A stretch of DNA of 64,000 nt, from positions 22,360,117 through 22,424,116 of the forward strand of contig NC_061866.1 in NCBI RefSeq assembly GCF_907164915.1, given 5' to 3'. Below are positions 23,440 through 34,964 of this stretch, piece after piece. The notes below the pieces were generated by a model. That model saw only the letters and a list, made by a program, of their open reading frames with translations, was not told the origin of the DNA and ran no database searches. The translations under genes and the position numbers were made by a program. This DNA is from Impatiens glandulifera. Lineage: Eukaryota > Streptophyta > Magnoliopsida > Ericales > Balsaminaceae. The stretch's first letter is position 1, and every line of letters starts with the position of its first letter.

Positions 23440-23940
23440 GCAATTGTGGCTTTAGTTCTTGTGCACTAAGTTAAGACATCGAAACACTAGTCTTTGTACG
23501 AATATATCACTCAGACTATTTAACTGCATCGTAAAGCCTTATACTTCGTTCCCTGCAGTTGGACATGCAAATCTGTTGTAGTTCCATGAAAGAAAGTTCA
23601 TTGGATCTGGTGTGGTGGTTTCTAGAAGAGTAGTTTCCTCATTTTTGTGAACTGATCAATGTTTCATGTTGTGGTACAGAGTTTTAAACATAGGGTACAC
23701 TATGAATGTGTGTGTCATCATAGGCTGCATTTAAATCTTGAACTTCTGGTTTTAGGTGGAATAATTTGTCTTTGATGAACTTGTCCCAAAGTCTTTGGGA
23801 AGTGTCTTTTTGGCATTCATTAAGCTTGTTATCGTTGATGAGCTTGGTGGATTAGGAGTAAATGAAACGTGGTTGGTGGTTGAGTCATGAGTACCCAGTC
23901 CCGACCAGAGGGTGTAACAAATGCAACTACACATGTCCCC
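23440..23940 (-). pseudogene. Possible LINE ORF2 N-terminal remnant
   Basis: The minus strand near 23600 reads PMNFLSWNYNRFACP, similar in pattern to the start of the L1 endonuclease. Upstream (23934-23752) is a Ser/Thr/Pro-rich frame as found before ORF2. There are many stops and no further domain is readable, so an unrelated origin is possible. Confidence 0.3.
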
Positions 23941-25518
23941 ACTTTTTAAGAGCCCAAACTTATAAAATTTTCAAAAAATATAGTAATATTAATGATTTAA
24001 TTAATTAATAAAAAGAATTCTCTAAATTGTATTAATATTTTTATATATTATATAAAAAATTATATAGTGAATATTATAATTATATATATATATATTATGT
24101 ATATATTTTAATAGTAATTGTAAAAGTGAGATCTAAAAAATTTGAAACAAATAATGTTGAAGGCTGATGATGAATAAATCAAGTAATAAAATATAAGTAT
24201 GTATGTTTTAAAATATATATTATACTATTAGAGTAATAAAATGGATAATTAATAAATCAAATAAAACATTATTATATTTGTAAAAGGAAGATTGAAAAAT
24301 AAAAATAAAAATTTTATTTTTTATTTCATCATTATGTAATAAATAGTTATATATTTAGAGACCATTTCAAAACACTTGAAATTGTTACCATATTTATTAA
24401 AAATGTTTATATTTTACAATGATTCACTAGTGAAAACAAATGAACTATTTTAATATTTGAAGTATTAAAGACTAAGTTTTGTCATGACTTTCTTTATAAC
24501 TAAATACATATTTTCTTAACTTTGTGGCGTCAATTTATTTTATTTGTTTGCATGAGACATCTAATTCCCAGAATTTGCCATGTGAGTCCTTATAAAATGA
24601 CGTTCATTGAAATATAGGTTTGGTGGTGGTGATTGGAGTGATGGTACTCTAGTTATAGATTGTATTAAAAACATTATGGGAGTTGTTGGTTGTGTGTTTT
24701 AGTTAATGTTATTGAATGATCAATCAATAGATGGACCTCAAACTTGTGGTGCTAGTTGCAGATAGGTTCATTTATTGTTCTTCTGTTTTTCTTTTAATAA
24801 TCAGTTTTTTTTTCTTAAAGTTTAATTCATTAATCGAATAATCAACAATGTCTTGAATTATACAAATAAGTTCATCAGTTAGGTTACAAATTCAATTCAG
24901 TTAATTTACAGAATGAGTCAGCAAATTGCATTACATTTAGTAAAATTTAAATTGAAGTTTGGACGTTCAAAATTCTGTCTGCCATTGTTAAATTTGCTAA
25001 AGGCAGCGATTATGATGAGACGTGCAATAGTGAATAAAAGTTTGGAGTTATACTCAAAAATAACCTTGTAAATCTCCAAATTAAAAGAAAGTAATATTAC
25101 GTCTAAAATGATTTTTTCCTTCAGCTTCAAGTGTAGTCAGATTTCCAGCTTTTCTACACTAACCAGTCATATGATACAAAACAACATAACCAACCACTGA
25201 ATCGCTATTAAATTGACATAAAACTGCATCTAGTTGCTTCATCTTCATGATTTGGTTGTTGTGACGTCGAGGTGGTTGGAATTGATGTGCCTAGATCTGT
25301 CAAGTCAATCAACATGTCTAGTTAACCCACTATTCAATCTAATTACTCTTAGGTTCAAATCTTTCGTTATATCCTCCTCTTTTAATTTTCCTCCACTTTT
25401 AATTGTTCTAACAAATATTAAAGATTCCATCATCTTAAGATCGTGATCAAAGAAAGTATGAGATAGTTCTGAATATATTTTCCACATCCACGCGTCTAAC
25501 TGAATCGTCGTCTAGAAG
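23941..25518. other. AT-rich non-genic DNA
   Basis: No coding or repeat structure was recognised beyond TA runs near 24085. Small open frames (24918-25130, 25234-25446 and others) show no motif. Confidence 0.5.
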
Positions 25519-25869
25519 TGTTAGATATATTATTTTTATTAGCACCTATTAGAAGTTAAGTGTATTTCAGTTTATTTATTGTAATTACTAACTATATTGG
25601 CTCTTTCATTGCATTCATTTTAAGATAAATTATTAGGAGAGAGATAATTTAGGAGACGGAATGAGAAAATGGAATGACGTGACTCAATCCGAATGATTGA
25701 AAAAATAATAAAATTTCTCTCTCTACTCACACTTTTTCTTTTTCTTTTTTCTATTCAATTACATGATGTCACATCATTCACTTTCTCATATCATTCCCTA
25801 ATTTCCCTCCCCTATCAATCTTCTTTATTTATGTTTGCTAATAAGAAACTATACATTCTCTCTTTATCA
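25519..25869 (+). mobile_element. 5' LTR of a plus-strand Copia
   Basis: Starts TGTTAGATATATTA and ends CTTTATCA directly before a primer-binding site (TGGTATAAGAGCT), followed about 230 bp later by a gag frame. Length 351 bp. No 3' partner was seen in the window. Confidence 0.7.
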
Positions 25870-25882
25870 TGGTATAAGAGCT
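25870..25882 (+). promoter_or_regulatory. Primer-binding site (initiator Met tRNA type)
   Basis: TGGTATAAGAGCT differs at one position from the TGGTATCAGAGCT site seen elsewhere in the window, and lies immediately after the LTR end at 25869. Confidence 0.75.
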
Positions 25883-26103
25883 CCCATTTATAGAACCTCT
25901 ATGTTCAACCTAAAATTTTCAATATATAGTTTTCGATCTGAATTTGGTATTGGAGTTTGCATTCGTCAATTATATTGTTTGTTTTCACTTTCTTTAGATT
26001 AGTTGTTGCTTTAGCTAATTTTGTTTGGAGATTTGTATTCGTGTTCCTGTATTTGTGTTTTCGTTGTTATATTTTGGGATTCGTATTTGTTTATATTTTC
26101 ACA

Positions 26104-26760
26104 ATGTTTGGTCGTAAAGATGATTCACTTCAGTTCATTCTTGTTCAATTAAACGACAAAAATTATATATATTGGAGTTATGTTAAGAAGAATTTTCTAC
26201 GGAAAAAATATACGTGGAATTTATGTAACAGAGGTGCGGATCAAACCTGTAGTCTGTAGATGATAATTTGAGTAAATATGAGGTTTTGGTTGATACGTGG
26301 GAGACAAATAACTCAAAAATCATTACGTGGATTAACAATTATGTTTTTCACTCTATTGCCATTCAATTGGCCAAATATGATACATGTAAGAAAGTTTGGG
26401 ATCATCTGATTAGAGTTATACGTAGTCGAATTATGTAAAGAAATATCAGCTAGAGATAAACATTCTCTCACTTCAGTAGAATAATAAGAGTATACAAGAA
26501 TTTTATTCTACAATGTCTGATCTCTAGAATCAATTGACCCTCATGTCTGCAAAGATTCAAAAATTTGAACCCTACATAGCTCGCCGAGAAGAGAAAGGTT
26601 TAGTGCAATTCTTAATAGCCTTTCGAAATGACTTTGAGGGACTTCGTGAAACAATTCTACATTTCTCCCCTCTTCCTATTACTCAATTTTTTATCAATTA
26701 ATTACTAGTAGAGGAAATTCAACTTAGGTCTAAAGAAGAGGATCATGCATACAAATGTTA
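26104..26760 (+). pseudogene. Copia gag remnant
   Basis: From ATG 26104: FGRKDDSLQFILVQLNDKNY followed by YWSYVKKNFL, the N-terminal Copia gag pattern (L.G.NY..W). It continues through frame breaks as KKVWDHL, then IQEFYSTMSDL and FLIAFRNDFEGLRETILHFS, typical of the UBN2-like gag middle. No zinc knuckle, protease or pol follows; at about 26770 the sequence passes into a LINE ORF1 fragment. Several stops. Confidence 0.75.
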
Positions 26761-26789
26761 AATCTACTTTGGTGAGTTTAAAATAAAAG

Positions 26790-27705
26790 TCGAGATTCTC
26801 AACTCTCCCTTTGAATTCAAATTTCTCACTAAAGTGGAGGAGGAATGCATCAAAGTATGGGAAAATTTAATTGTTAAGAACTACTTAGGTAAGAACCGTG
26901 TATCTTTCCCAATCACTAATGAAACAATGGGAGTAGAAGGGACCGGAGAAGGGACTAGAGAAGGTTTCTACAAGCATCCATGATCTTTATTTTTTGCAAT
27001 TCAAAAAGGGAAAAACTTGGATGATATTCCCAAAATTGGGCATACATATAATGGATCTAACCATATGAAGTTGGAGAGATGGTCCGAAGAATTGAGGCAT
27101 CTAAGTAAGTCAAAGGAAACAACCCAAATATGGTTCAACTTTAGGAACATCCTAGCACACATGTTTAATGTAGAAACTCTAAATAACTTTGCTAGTCTAT
27201 TGGGGAAACCATTATATATGAACCTAATTACAGAGGGAGGAGAGCACCTTACTTTTTCTATAATAAGCATTTAAGTGCATCCTCAGAGTACACTATCAAA
27301 GAATATGACAATTGTTGATAGGAAAAGAAAGCCAACAGTCATAAAAATCTCATATGAATGGAGGCCAAACATATGTATTTTCTGCAATACTTTTCAACAT
27401 GTTAATACTAAATGTGCAAAAGTAGTTGAAGAAGAGCAGAAAATCCTGAAAGCCCGTAAAGTGGAAAAGTAGAAAAATAAATCGGATGAATGAAGAATAG
27501 AAAAGCATATTGTGGAAGTCAATGTTAGTATAAGAAAAATGCAGAGGAAGAAAGAAAGGAAGAATCATAGAAGGAAGAAAGCAATGAAATTGAAAAAATA
27601 GAGGACGATGAAGAAGTTAAATCTGAAGATAAGGAAGAGGAACAAACAAAAGAAGAAAGAAAAGTAATAACAGAGGAGAAAAGTGAGGAGGAAACTAGGG
27701 TAGTT
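26790..27705 (+). pseudogene. LINE ORF1 remnant (DUF4283/zf-CCHC type)
   Basis: Plus-strand frames read QIWFNFRNILAHMFNVETLN and LLGKPLYMNLITEGGEHLTF, then a stop at the position between 27274 and 27275, then VHPQSTLSKNMTIVDRKRKP and ISYEWRPNICIFCNTFQHVN. This is the domain order of plant L1 ORF1 (nucleic-acid-binding region, then a C..C....H....C finger). A Glu/Lys-rich tail runs from about 27480 to 27700. Truncated where it meets the minus-strand Sire-like gag at 27706-27711. No ORF2 follows. Confidence 0.7.
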
Positions 27706-27710
27706 GATCC

Positions 27711-28654
27711 TCAAACCCGCAAAACTCCCTTCAAAGCTAACTCCTCATGTATTGGATCAGTTTCAGTATCAGTTAAACTCCCTTTTACAAAACTTATTGG
27801 CTTAAGCTTGTCAGTTGCTGAGTTTAACTTCTTATAGGACTGGTTTGGGTCATTTCTATCAAATCTTAAACCGAATTTGGATTTAGCAGGTTTCAACAGA
27901 CTGATCTGATATTTGACAGCTTCTCCAGACCTTGTCCAAGCATTAACAATATAATTTAACCGCTTGTTTTTAGAAGATATAATTTGTATCTTTTCTTTGA
28001 ACATCTCATTCTCAGATGAGATCTCGACCACTTTATTTTCAGAAACGTTTGGTTCATAAATTTGAGATGAAGAAGATATATTAGTCTCATATTTTGTTTT
28101 CATTTCATTAAAAGAATCTGATAACTTCTTGTACTCAATGACCATGTCATTGAGTGCAACAGTTAACTCTTCGTTGGTCAACTCTTGTGAGGAAAGATCA
28201 GTTACCTCGGATTGATCATCTTCCATCAAGCATGTGACGACTTCTATATTATTTTCACCATATGAGTCCTCTAAGTCGCTATCGGCCCATTTGGACTTAT
28301 TTTCAGCACATATAAGAACCTTCTGATCTTTTTGGTTCTTCTTAGGTTGAATGTTACGGCCATAGATCTTAATCAGCTACTCCCAAATATCTTTAGTAGA
28401 GGAACATGACTTGATCTCTTAGAATATATTCATGTTGATTGATTGATATAGGATATTTTGGCAACGTTGTCCAAGTTGTTAGTCATCTTATCTTCCGTTG
28501 TTCACTCACATCTTGGCTTCGTAATCTTAATGGGACCATCGGTAATGACACTCTACATATCGCAATTAAGAGCAGCCAAGTGAGCTTGCATTCTCATCAT
28601 CCAATAATTGAAGTTTTCTTTCGAAAGTAGAGGGATATCGTTGATGATAAACAT
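27711..28654 (-). pseudogene. Sire-like Copia gag, truncated
   Basis: ATG at 28654 lies 37 bp inside the PBS. The start reads IPLLSKENFNYWMMRMQAHL, the Copia gag opening. A TAG interrupts at the 35th codon and others follow. The distal part (28229-27711) is an open 172-codon frame with acidic and coiled-coil-like stretches (ELTVALNDMVIEYKKL, KVVEISSENEMFKEKI), as in the spacer of Sire-type gag. It is cut at 27711 before the zinc knuckle. Element orientation is set by LTR, PBS and gag order on the minus strand. Confidence 0.8.
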
Positions 28655-28690
28655 GATTTAGGTTCTTGATGCTTGAGAATAGAAAGCAGG

Positions 28691-28702
28691 GCTCTGATAC
28701 CA
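28691..28702 (-). promoter_or_regulatory. Primer-binding site, initiator Met tRNA
   Basis: TGGTATCAGAGC on the minus strand, two bases after the LTR end at 28705. This fixes the orientation of the whole LTR family. Confidence 0.92.
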
Positions 28703-28704
28703 AT

Positions 28705-30143
28705 TGATAGGATCAGTGTAATCAATAGAGACGGGGGTCTAACTATTGATGACAACTTCTGGAAACGGTTTGATAGAAATCTTGTTAGGGATTAATATCA
28801 CTTTCTATTCTTCACAAACCCTTGCAAACTCTTAAAGCGATTCAAGTGCGGAACTGTTTGCTCAGGTTTGAAGTTATGAACCAATGAGAGAAAGAAAGAC
28901 AAAATGTAAATGACATAACAAGTTGTTTATGGATGTTCGGAGCAAAACCCGCCTACGCCACCCCTCTTCCAACCACCAGAAGGAGTCGTTATACTTCTTT
29001 GAATCAAATACAATTTACTGGCTAGCTAACTGTTGAATAGAAAAAGGCTCTATTCAACTTACAATATGATTAAGAGTATTTCTCAGCTAGACAGATTTTG
29101 ATTCTCTCTTGAACTTGAAGATGTACAAATTAGTAAGTGCAAGAGTATGAGATTGATAGAAGGTAAGGCTGGTAAGCTCGTTGTAAGGCTTGTACAAACT
29201 TGTTAAAACTTGTTACTCGTGCCTCGACCATTGTCCTTGAGGATCTATAAATAGAGTCAGGACACCAATGGTCGAATCATCTAGTTGGACACGTGACACA
29301 CGCTAATTGGAAAGCCTCCATAGTAAAAGATTACATCAGGCTCTGTGCACAAGGATCGTGGCCGTACCGAACTGGTAGTGCGCTGAATATTCTTCTAGAA
29401 CTGTCCTTTACTGAATAAGTAGTGGGTGGAATATTCGCATACATGGCATCCATTCAATGGATACAAATAACTAGAGTACCGGTCTGCACAAATGAGTGGA
29501 GCAGGAGTAACATACAACTAGTTGATCGTGGGTAGACGTATGCTAACTTCAAACAGCTGCTGAAGCGAGGCATTAGACGAGCTCCATTAGACTGCCAAGT
29601 CTAATAAGAGTTAGACGTCACCGTCTAATAGCAAGATCCATTAGATCATCAAGTCTAATGGAGTTAGACTGCATGTCTAACTACGTCTGTTAGACTGCCT
29701 GTCTAACTACGTATCTGTTAGACTGCACGTCTAACTACGTATCTGTTAGACTGCACGTCTAACTATGTATCTTTTAGACTACACGTCTAACTATATATAT
29801 GTTAAACTGTACGTCTAACTACGTCTATTAGACTACACGTCTAACTACGTATCTGGTAGACTGCTCGTTTAACTACGTATCTATTAGACTACATATCTAC
29901 CTACGTATCTGTTAGACTGTCCGTCTAATTACTTATCTGTTAGACAACACGTCTAACTACGTATCTGTTAGACTGCACGTCTAACTAGCAACACGTCTAA
30001 TTAGCCTGTTTCAGTTCATGTCTAATTTATAATATATTTGATGCACTTGCACAAAAACAATTAGACGGCTTAACTTCATTCTTAATCAATGTTTTACTAA
30101 TACATCATTAAAATAACGTTAGTCAAACTAATTTGACCCAACA
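28705..30143 (-). mobile_element. 5' LTR of Sire-like Copia
   Basis: Plus-strand edges are TGATAGGATC (28705) and GACCCAACA (30143); the PBS abuts the left edge, so this is the 5' LTR of a minus-strand element. The family core TTATGGATGTTCGGAG lies at about 28927. Length 1439 bp. A roughly 28-bp TTAGAC/GTCTAA minisatellite fills 29575-30000. Confidence 0.9.
29575..30000. repeat. About 28-bp palindromic minisatellite in LTR
   Basis: About 13 units around TTAGACTGCACGTCTAACTA, each a TTAGAC...GTCTAA palindrome with spacer TACGTATCTG. The first two units are longer and resemble the 50-bp form at 651-1290. Confidence 0.9.
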
Positions 30144-33100
30144 ATTAATATCAACAAATTATTCAAGATACAAATGGCTAATAATTAATGTCGCTTGATG
30201 GGACATGACTGGGACATAAAAGTTTTAGTTCTTTCATGTGGGTTACTAATAAGTAATATTTTAGAATAATCATGTGTATATGATCACAAGGCTATCAACA
30301 GATATGTTCTAGTGAAAGCTAACAAGTTTATCACAGAGCTTACTAACAAGTAATTCCTAAGGCAATCATATATAAATGATCATGGTACTATCAACATATA
30401 TGTTTATCGTGGGAGTTAACAAACTTTCCACAGAGGTTATAAACAGGGAAGGTTGAAGGCGATCATATTAATATGATCATGGAACTAAAAACATATAGGT
30501 CTTTCTTTTTGTGAATTAAGAGAAGTACCTATTGAGAAATTGGATTTTTGTTGATGAGAATACCTATCGAGAGATAGGGTTTTGTTAGAGTTCCTATCGA
30601 GAGATATCGTTTTGACAAGATCATGTATGAATGATTGATGTGCTCATCGACAAACAAAGCTTTGATACATATAAAAAAATAGAGTTTTGTTTCGAGTACC
30701 TATTGAGATATAGGCTTTTGTTTTGAGCACCTATTGAGAGATAGAGTTTGGAATACTTATCAAGAGATAGGGTTTTGATTATCTATTCGAGATATATGGT
30801 TTTTTAGCACATATTGAGATATATGGTTTAGGTCACCTATCAAGAGATAAGGGTTGAATATCTATTAACAAATAGGGGTTTGTAGACGTAATCGTATACG
30901 AACAATGTCTCGACCTATCGACATATAGGTTTTAACTCGGTATCGTACATAAACTATGTCTCAACATACATGTTTTTGGCGGAATCATGTATAAACAATG
31001 TCTTGACCTATCGACATATAGAATTTGGGTCGAGGTGAGAAAAATTACTGATATTATAGGTATATCGAAAATACCGTACTGTAATATATTGAAAATATCG
31101 ATTTTTAAGGTATATCAAAAAAATAGTAAGGTATGATACCGATATAAAAATTATTTGTACAATAAAGATATGAGATTTTCAAAATTTTAGTATATCGAGA
31201 TATACCGAAATACCAAAATAGTATTTATAAACTAATATATATATATACTTATAAGGAAATAAATAGATTTAATATTAATTTTATTATATAAATATAATTT
31301 TTTTTAAATCAAATCAAAATATAATTATACTGTAATATTATTCAATATATTTCATCTCTAGAAGATAAGATTGAAAAAAGATCCAACCAAACTTTCAATC
31401 TTTTGAGCGGTGAAAAAGTGTATAACTAAGTACAATCTTTTCAATTATTGTCAAGGATAGTTTTGCAATGTCATCCTCAACGATTGCTAGTAAGTCTATT
31501 TTTAGCTTGGGTAAAAGGATAATTGATCTTTTTAGGAGCGATTTGATTCTTAAAATGGTGGAGGTATTAGTGTGCACAAATAATTGACTAAAATGAGATG
31601 AATTAACTTAGGAAAATATCATACAAATGTTGAACTTGAATTGTTCAATGAAAATGAATAAAGAAAAAAGAGTGAGAGATTTTTATTATTTAAATCTAAA
31701 TTATCTAATATTTATTATTATTATTATTATTATCCAATATTGTATTATCATTTTATAAAAAAAATTGAAGATATAAATTGTATTGAAGATCGTTCTGAAT
31801 CTCTCTTGTATTCAGTTTAGTTTAACTTAAAAACTATATGTATGTTTGTTTTTTATAATTTTAATTTTTGTAACTAAATGTAGTTTTTAAAAATATTGGA
31901 TTTTAAAAAGAATATTTTATTTATGAAAAATATCTGTAATTTTGTGTAACGTTTCTGTAGTAATTATATTAATTTTTTTAATTATTATGTTTTTTAGGTA
32001 TGAAAAGTATAATACCGATACCGTACTGAAATTAAGGTATACTGAATTCAAGGTAATGTAAATGTATGAATTTTTTCTATACCGAAACTTTTGGTAAGGT
32101 ATATGGTATGGATAAAATATTAAAGTATATTTTACTGACCCTCCCCTAGGTTTGGGTTACGTATTAACAAATATGGGTTTGAAATAAAATTGTGTACGAA
32201 TGATTTCTTGACCTATGAATAGATAGGGTTTTAGCAGAATCGTGCACAAATGATTTCTTGACCTATGAAAATATAAGGTTTTTATACAGGACCGTGTACA
32301 AACAATGTCTCGCCCTATCGATAAATAGGGTTTTAGCACAATCGCGTATAAACAATTTGTCGACCTATCGACATATATGATTTTTGTTCGGAGTGTATAT
32401 AAATGATGTCTTAACCTATCAATAAATAGGGTTTTAACTCGGAATTGTATATTAACGATGTCTCGAACTATCGACAAATAGGCTTTTAAATCGGAAACGT
32501 ATACAAACGATATCTCGACCTATCGACATATAGGATTTTTGTACATAATCGTATATAAACGATGTCTCGACCTTTCAATATAGAGAGTTTTTGGATGAAT
32601 CGTATATAAACAATTTCTCGACATATCGAGAAATAGAGTTTTTTCACGGAATCGTATATAAACGATGTCTCGACTTATCGACATATAAGGTTTTAACTTG
32701 GAATCGTATATAAACGATGTCTCGACCTACCAACATATAGGGGTTTTATACAGAATCGTATATAAACGATTTCACGACCTATCGACTGAAAGGGTTTTAA
32801 GTGGAATCTATATAAACAATGTCTTGACCTATCGACAAATAGGGTTTGGGTTCCCTATGAACAAATAAGGGCTTAAAATATAATCGTGTACGAACTATTT
32901 CACGTATCTATCGACAAATAGGGTTTAGGTTACCTATTAACAAATAGGGGTTTAAAACGGAATCGTGTACGAATGATCTCACGTATATATTGACATATAG
33001 GGTTTGGGTTACCTATTAACATATAGGGGTTTAAAACGAAATCGTGTACGAACAACTTCACGTACCTATCGATAGATAGGGTTTGGGTTACCTATTAACA

Positions 33101-33350
33101 AATAGGGGTTTAAAACGGAATCGTGTACGAATGATTTCACGTAAATATCGACATATAGAGTTTAAATACTTGTAGACAAATAGAGTTTTTAGACGGAATC
33201 ATGTAGAAACGATCTCACGTATCTATAGACAAATAGAGTTTAGGTTACCTATTAGCAAATATGTTTTAAAACGAGATCGTGTACGAACGATCTCACGTGC
33301 CTATCGATATATAGGGTTTAAGTTACATATTAAACACATAGGGTTTAGGG
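30144..33350. repeat. Large diverged minisatellite (CGACCTATCGACATATAGGG)
   Basis: Two types of unit, both 50-70 bp, share TATCGACATATAGGGTTT. One has AATCGTATATAAACGATGTCTC (palindromic around ATCGT...ACGAT); the other has TTACCTATTAACAAATAGGGG and TCACGTA. Most regular at 32250-33350, decayed at 30180-31020. Interrupted at 31031-32149 by a hAT-like insertion. Open frames inside it (32157-32477 minus) are repeat artefacts. Confidence 0.85.
31031..32149. mobile_element. hAT-like non-autonomous element in minisatellite
   Basis: The minisatellite is interrupted between ATTTGGGT (31023-31030) and GTTTGGGT (32150-32157), an 8-bp duplication matching at 7 of 8 sites. Ends CGAGGTGAG and, reversed, CTAGGGGAGGGTC are weakly inverted. 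Subterminal regions carry ATACCG / CGGTAT words in opposite orientation. The interior is AT-rich; a 60-codon minus frame (31395-31577) is not recognisable. Confidence 0.6.
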
Positions 33351-33579
33351 AGACTCGATTTGCTTATTTGCCTTTGCAATATCGGTCCTTCCTCTTTTTC
33401 TTTTAAGGGAATATTTCAAAATAATTCTTTTTTCCTTCTTTTCCAAAGCGACCTTCACAATTAATTAAAATTAATCGATGGTTTAAGGTTTTATGGACTG
33501 ATGACTCATTTCTTTGGATAAAGGAACACTTTTTTTGTTCTCCCAATTCCTATCCTTATTTCTCTCGGTATTTCCCCCA
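33351..33579. other. Unassigned spacer
   Basis: Sequence between the minisatellite and the CACTA-like region; no gene or repeat recognised. A CACTTTTTTT at about 33519 could be a decayed CACTA terminus but does not match the right end well. Confidence 0.3.
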
Positions 33580-33589
33580 ATAGGAAATA

Positions 33590-33850
33590 ATGAAGGTTAT
33601 TAAAAATTCTCTCGGTATTTCTCCCAAGAGAGAAAATACCAAAGGTTATTCGAAAATCTTTCGGTATTGCCTTAAGAGAAAACACCGAAGATTATTCGAA
33701 AATCTCTCGATATTTTCTCTAAGAGAATATACCGAAGATTATTCAAAAATCTATCGGTATTACCCCGAGAGAAAATAAAGAAAGTTATTCTATTATCTCT
33801 CGGTATTTTTCTCGTGTGAAATACCAAGAGATGAACTATTATCTCTTGGT
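33590..33850. repeat. About 55-bp subterminal repeats
   Basis: Four to five units of CTCTCGGTATT...AGAGAAAATACCGA...GTTATTCGAAAAT, each able to pair with itself. Plus frame 33590-33778 is an artefact of the period. Confidence 0.8.
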
Positions 33851-34027
33851 ATTGTCACTTAAAATGACTCAAATAGACCGTCTGTTTTTTTACACAACCA
33901 AACCCTGTTATCAGTCAAACCAAAATATATACAATACCATTCATAAATAAATATATCATTATATTTCCAAAATTTTGAACCACCAAAACATTTACAGATG
34001 TTTCAAAAAAGAACTACAATATACTAA

Positions 34028-34344
34028 CTAAGGTGGAAACATTGTCATTAAGTATGCAATTTTTTGTTTATATTTCTTAATTTGTGCATCCCTTTCCGCT
34101 TCCTTTTCCGCATCCTCAGCTCCCAAAAATGTACTCTCAATGAAATCTTCAGCCTCATTCTCATTTGTACTACATGTTGGGCCAGCACTAGCTAACGGGT
34201 CCAAAACATACACTATATTCCTGGAAGAGTCTCCTCGTATCGTAAGGTCATCTACTTGTGCAAACAGGTTTTGGAATGACTTTTTTTAGTTTCTTTGGAG
34301 TTTTCGTAAACTCATCCAAGTATCACAGCGACCACGATCCATCC
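34028..34344 (-). pseudogene. Unrecognised small coding remnant
   Basis: From ATG 34344 the minus strand reads MDRGRCDTWMSLRKLQRN, a stop, then KSFQNLFAQVDDLTIRGDSS, DPLASAGPTC, a Glu-rich stretch and KKYKQKIAYLMTMFPP before TAG at 34028. Codon content and the open frame on both sides of the single stop look protein-coding. I do not recognise the family. It lies inside the CACTA-like element and may be the end of an element protein or a captured gene. Further upstream (34893-34711) a Ser/Arg/Leu-rich frame could be a 5' exon. Confidence 0.35.
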
Positions 34345-34964
34345 TACAAATACATACCATTAGTATACTCTAATTAATCCAGTATAATACTTTAATTAAT
34401 CAAGGAAAACAATACCACTAATACCTTAATTATACTCAACAAATCAAACAGATTCAACAAATTAAATATAACCCTAGAATCATCATAAATGAAGCAATCA
34501 GATTCAAAATCAAAATCTTATACTCAACAAGACAAACATATTCATCAAATTAAATCAAACCCTAGAATCATCATAATGAAGCAATCAGATTCAAAATCAA
34601 AATCAAACTCTAATTAATCAATCAGATAGAAAATCTAACATAAATGCTCACAAAATATAACCTAAATACAACCTAAATCTAACATAAATCTAACCATAAT
34701 ATAAACTAAACTAACTTTGAAGCAGCGGCGTTGAAAAGGTGGAAACGACGGCATGAAGCAACGGCGCTAAGAGATCGAAGAGGCGGCGACGAGAGGAGAT
34801 CGACATCGGTCGGTTGGCGTTGGCTGTGAGAGGAGATCGGTGTTGGTGGGGAGAGGAGATCAGCGTTAGCGCATCGTCGGTCGTCAATATCATGTAGATA
34901 GTTCGGGAGAAGAGAGGGAGGCGTAATCGGGAAAGAAAGGGTTCTAATCTAAATTATAAAGGTT

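Noticed and set aside
27350..27568. 72-codon minus frame rich in Phe/Leu
   Set aside because: Antisense shadow of the LINE ORF1 remnant and its Glu/Lys-rich tail.
32157..32477. 106-codon minus frame
   Set aside because: Covers the CGACCTATCGACATATAGGG minisatellite; repeated peptide units follow the DNA period.
33500..33540. Left CACTA terminus at CACTTTTTTTG
   Set aside because: Only the first four bases agree with the right terminus at 36793, and no 3-bp duplication matches; left boundary kept as uncertain.
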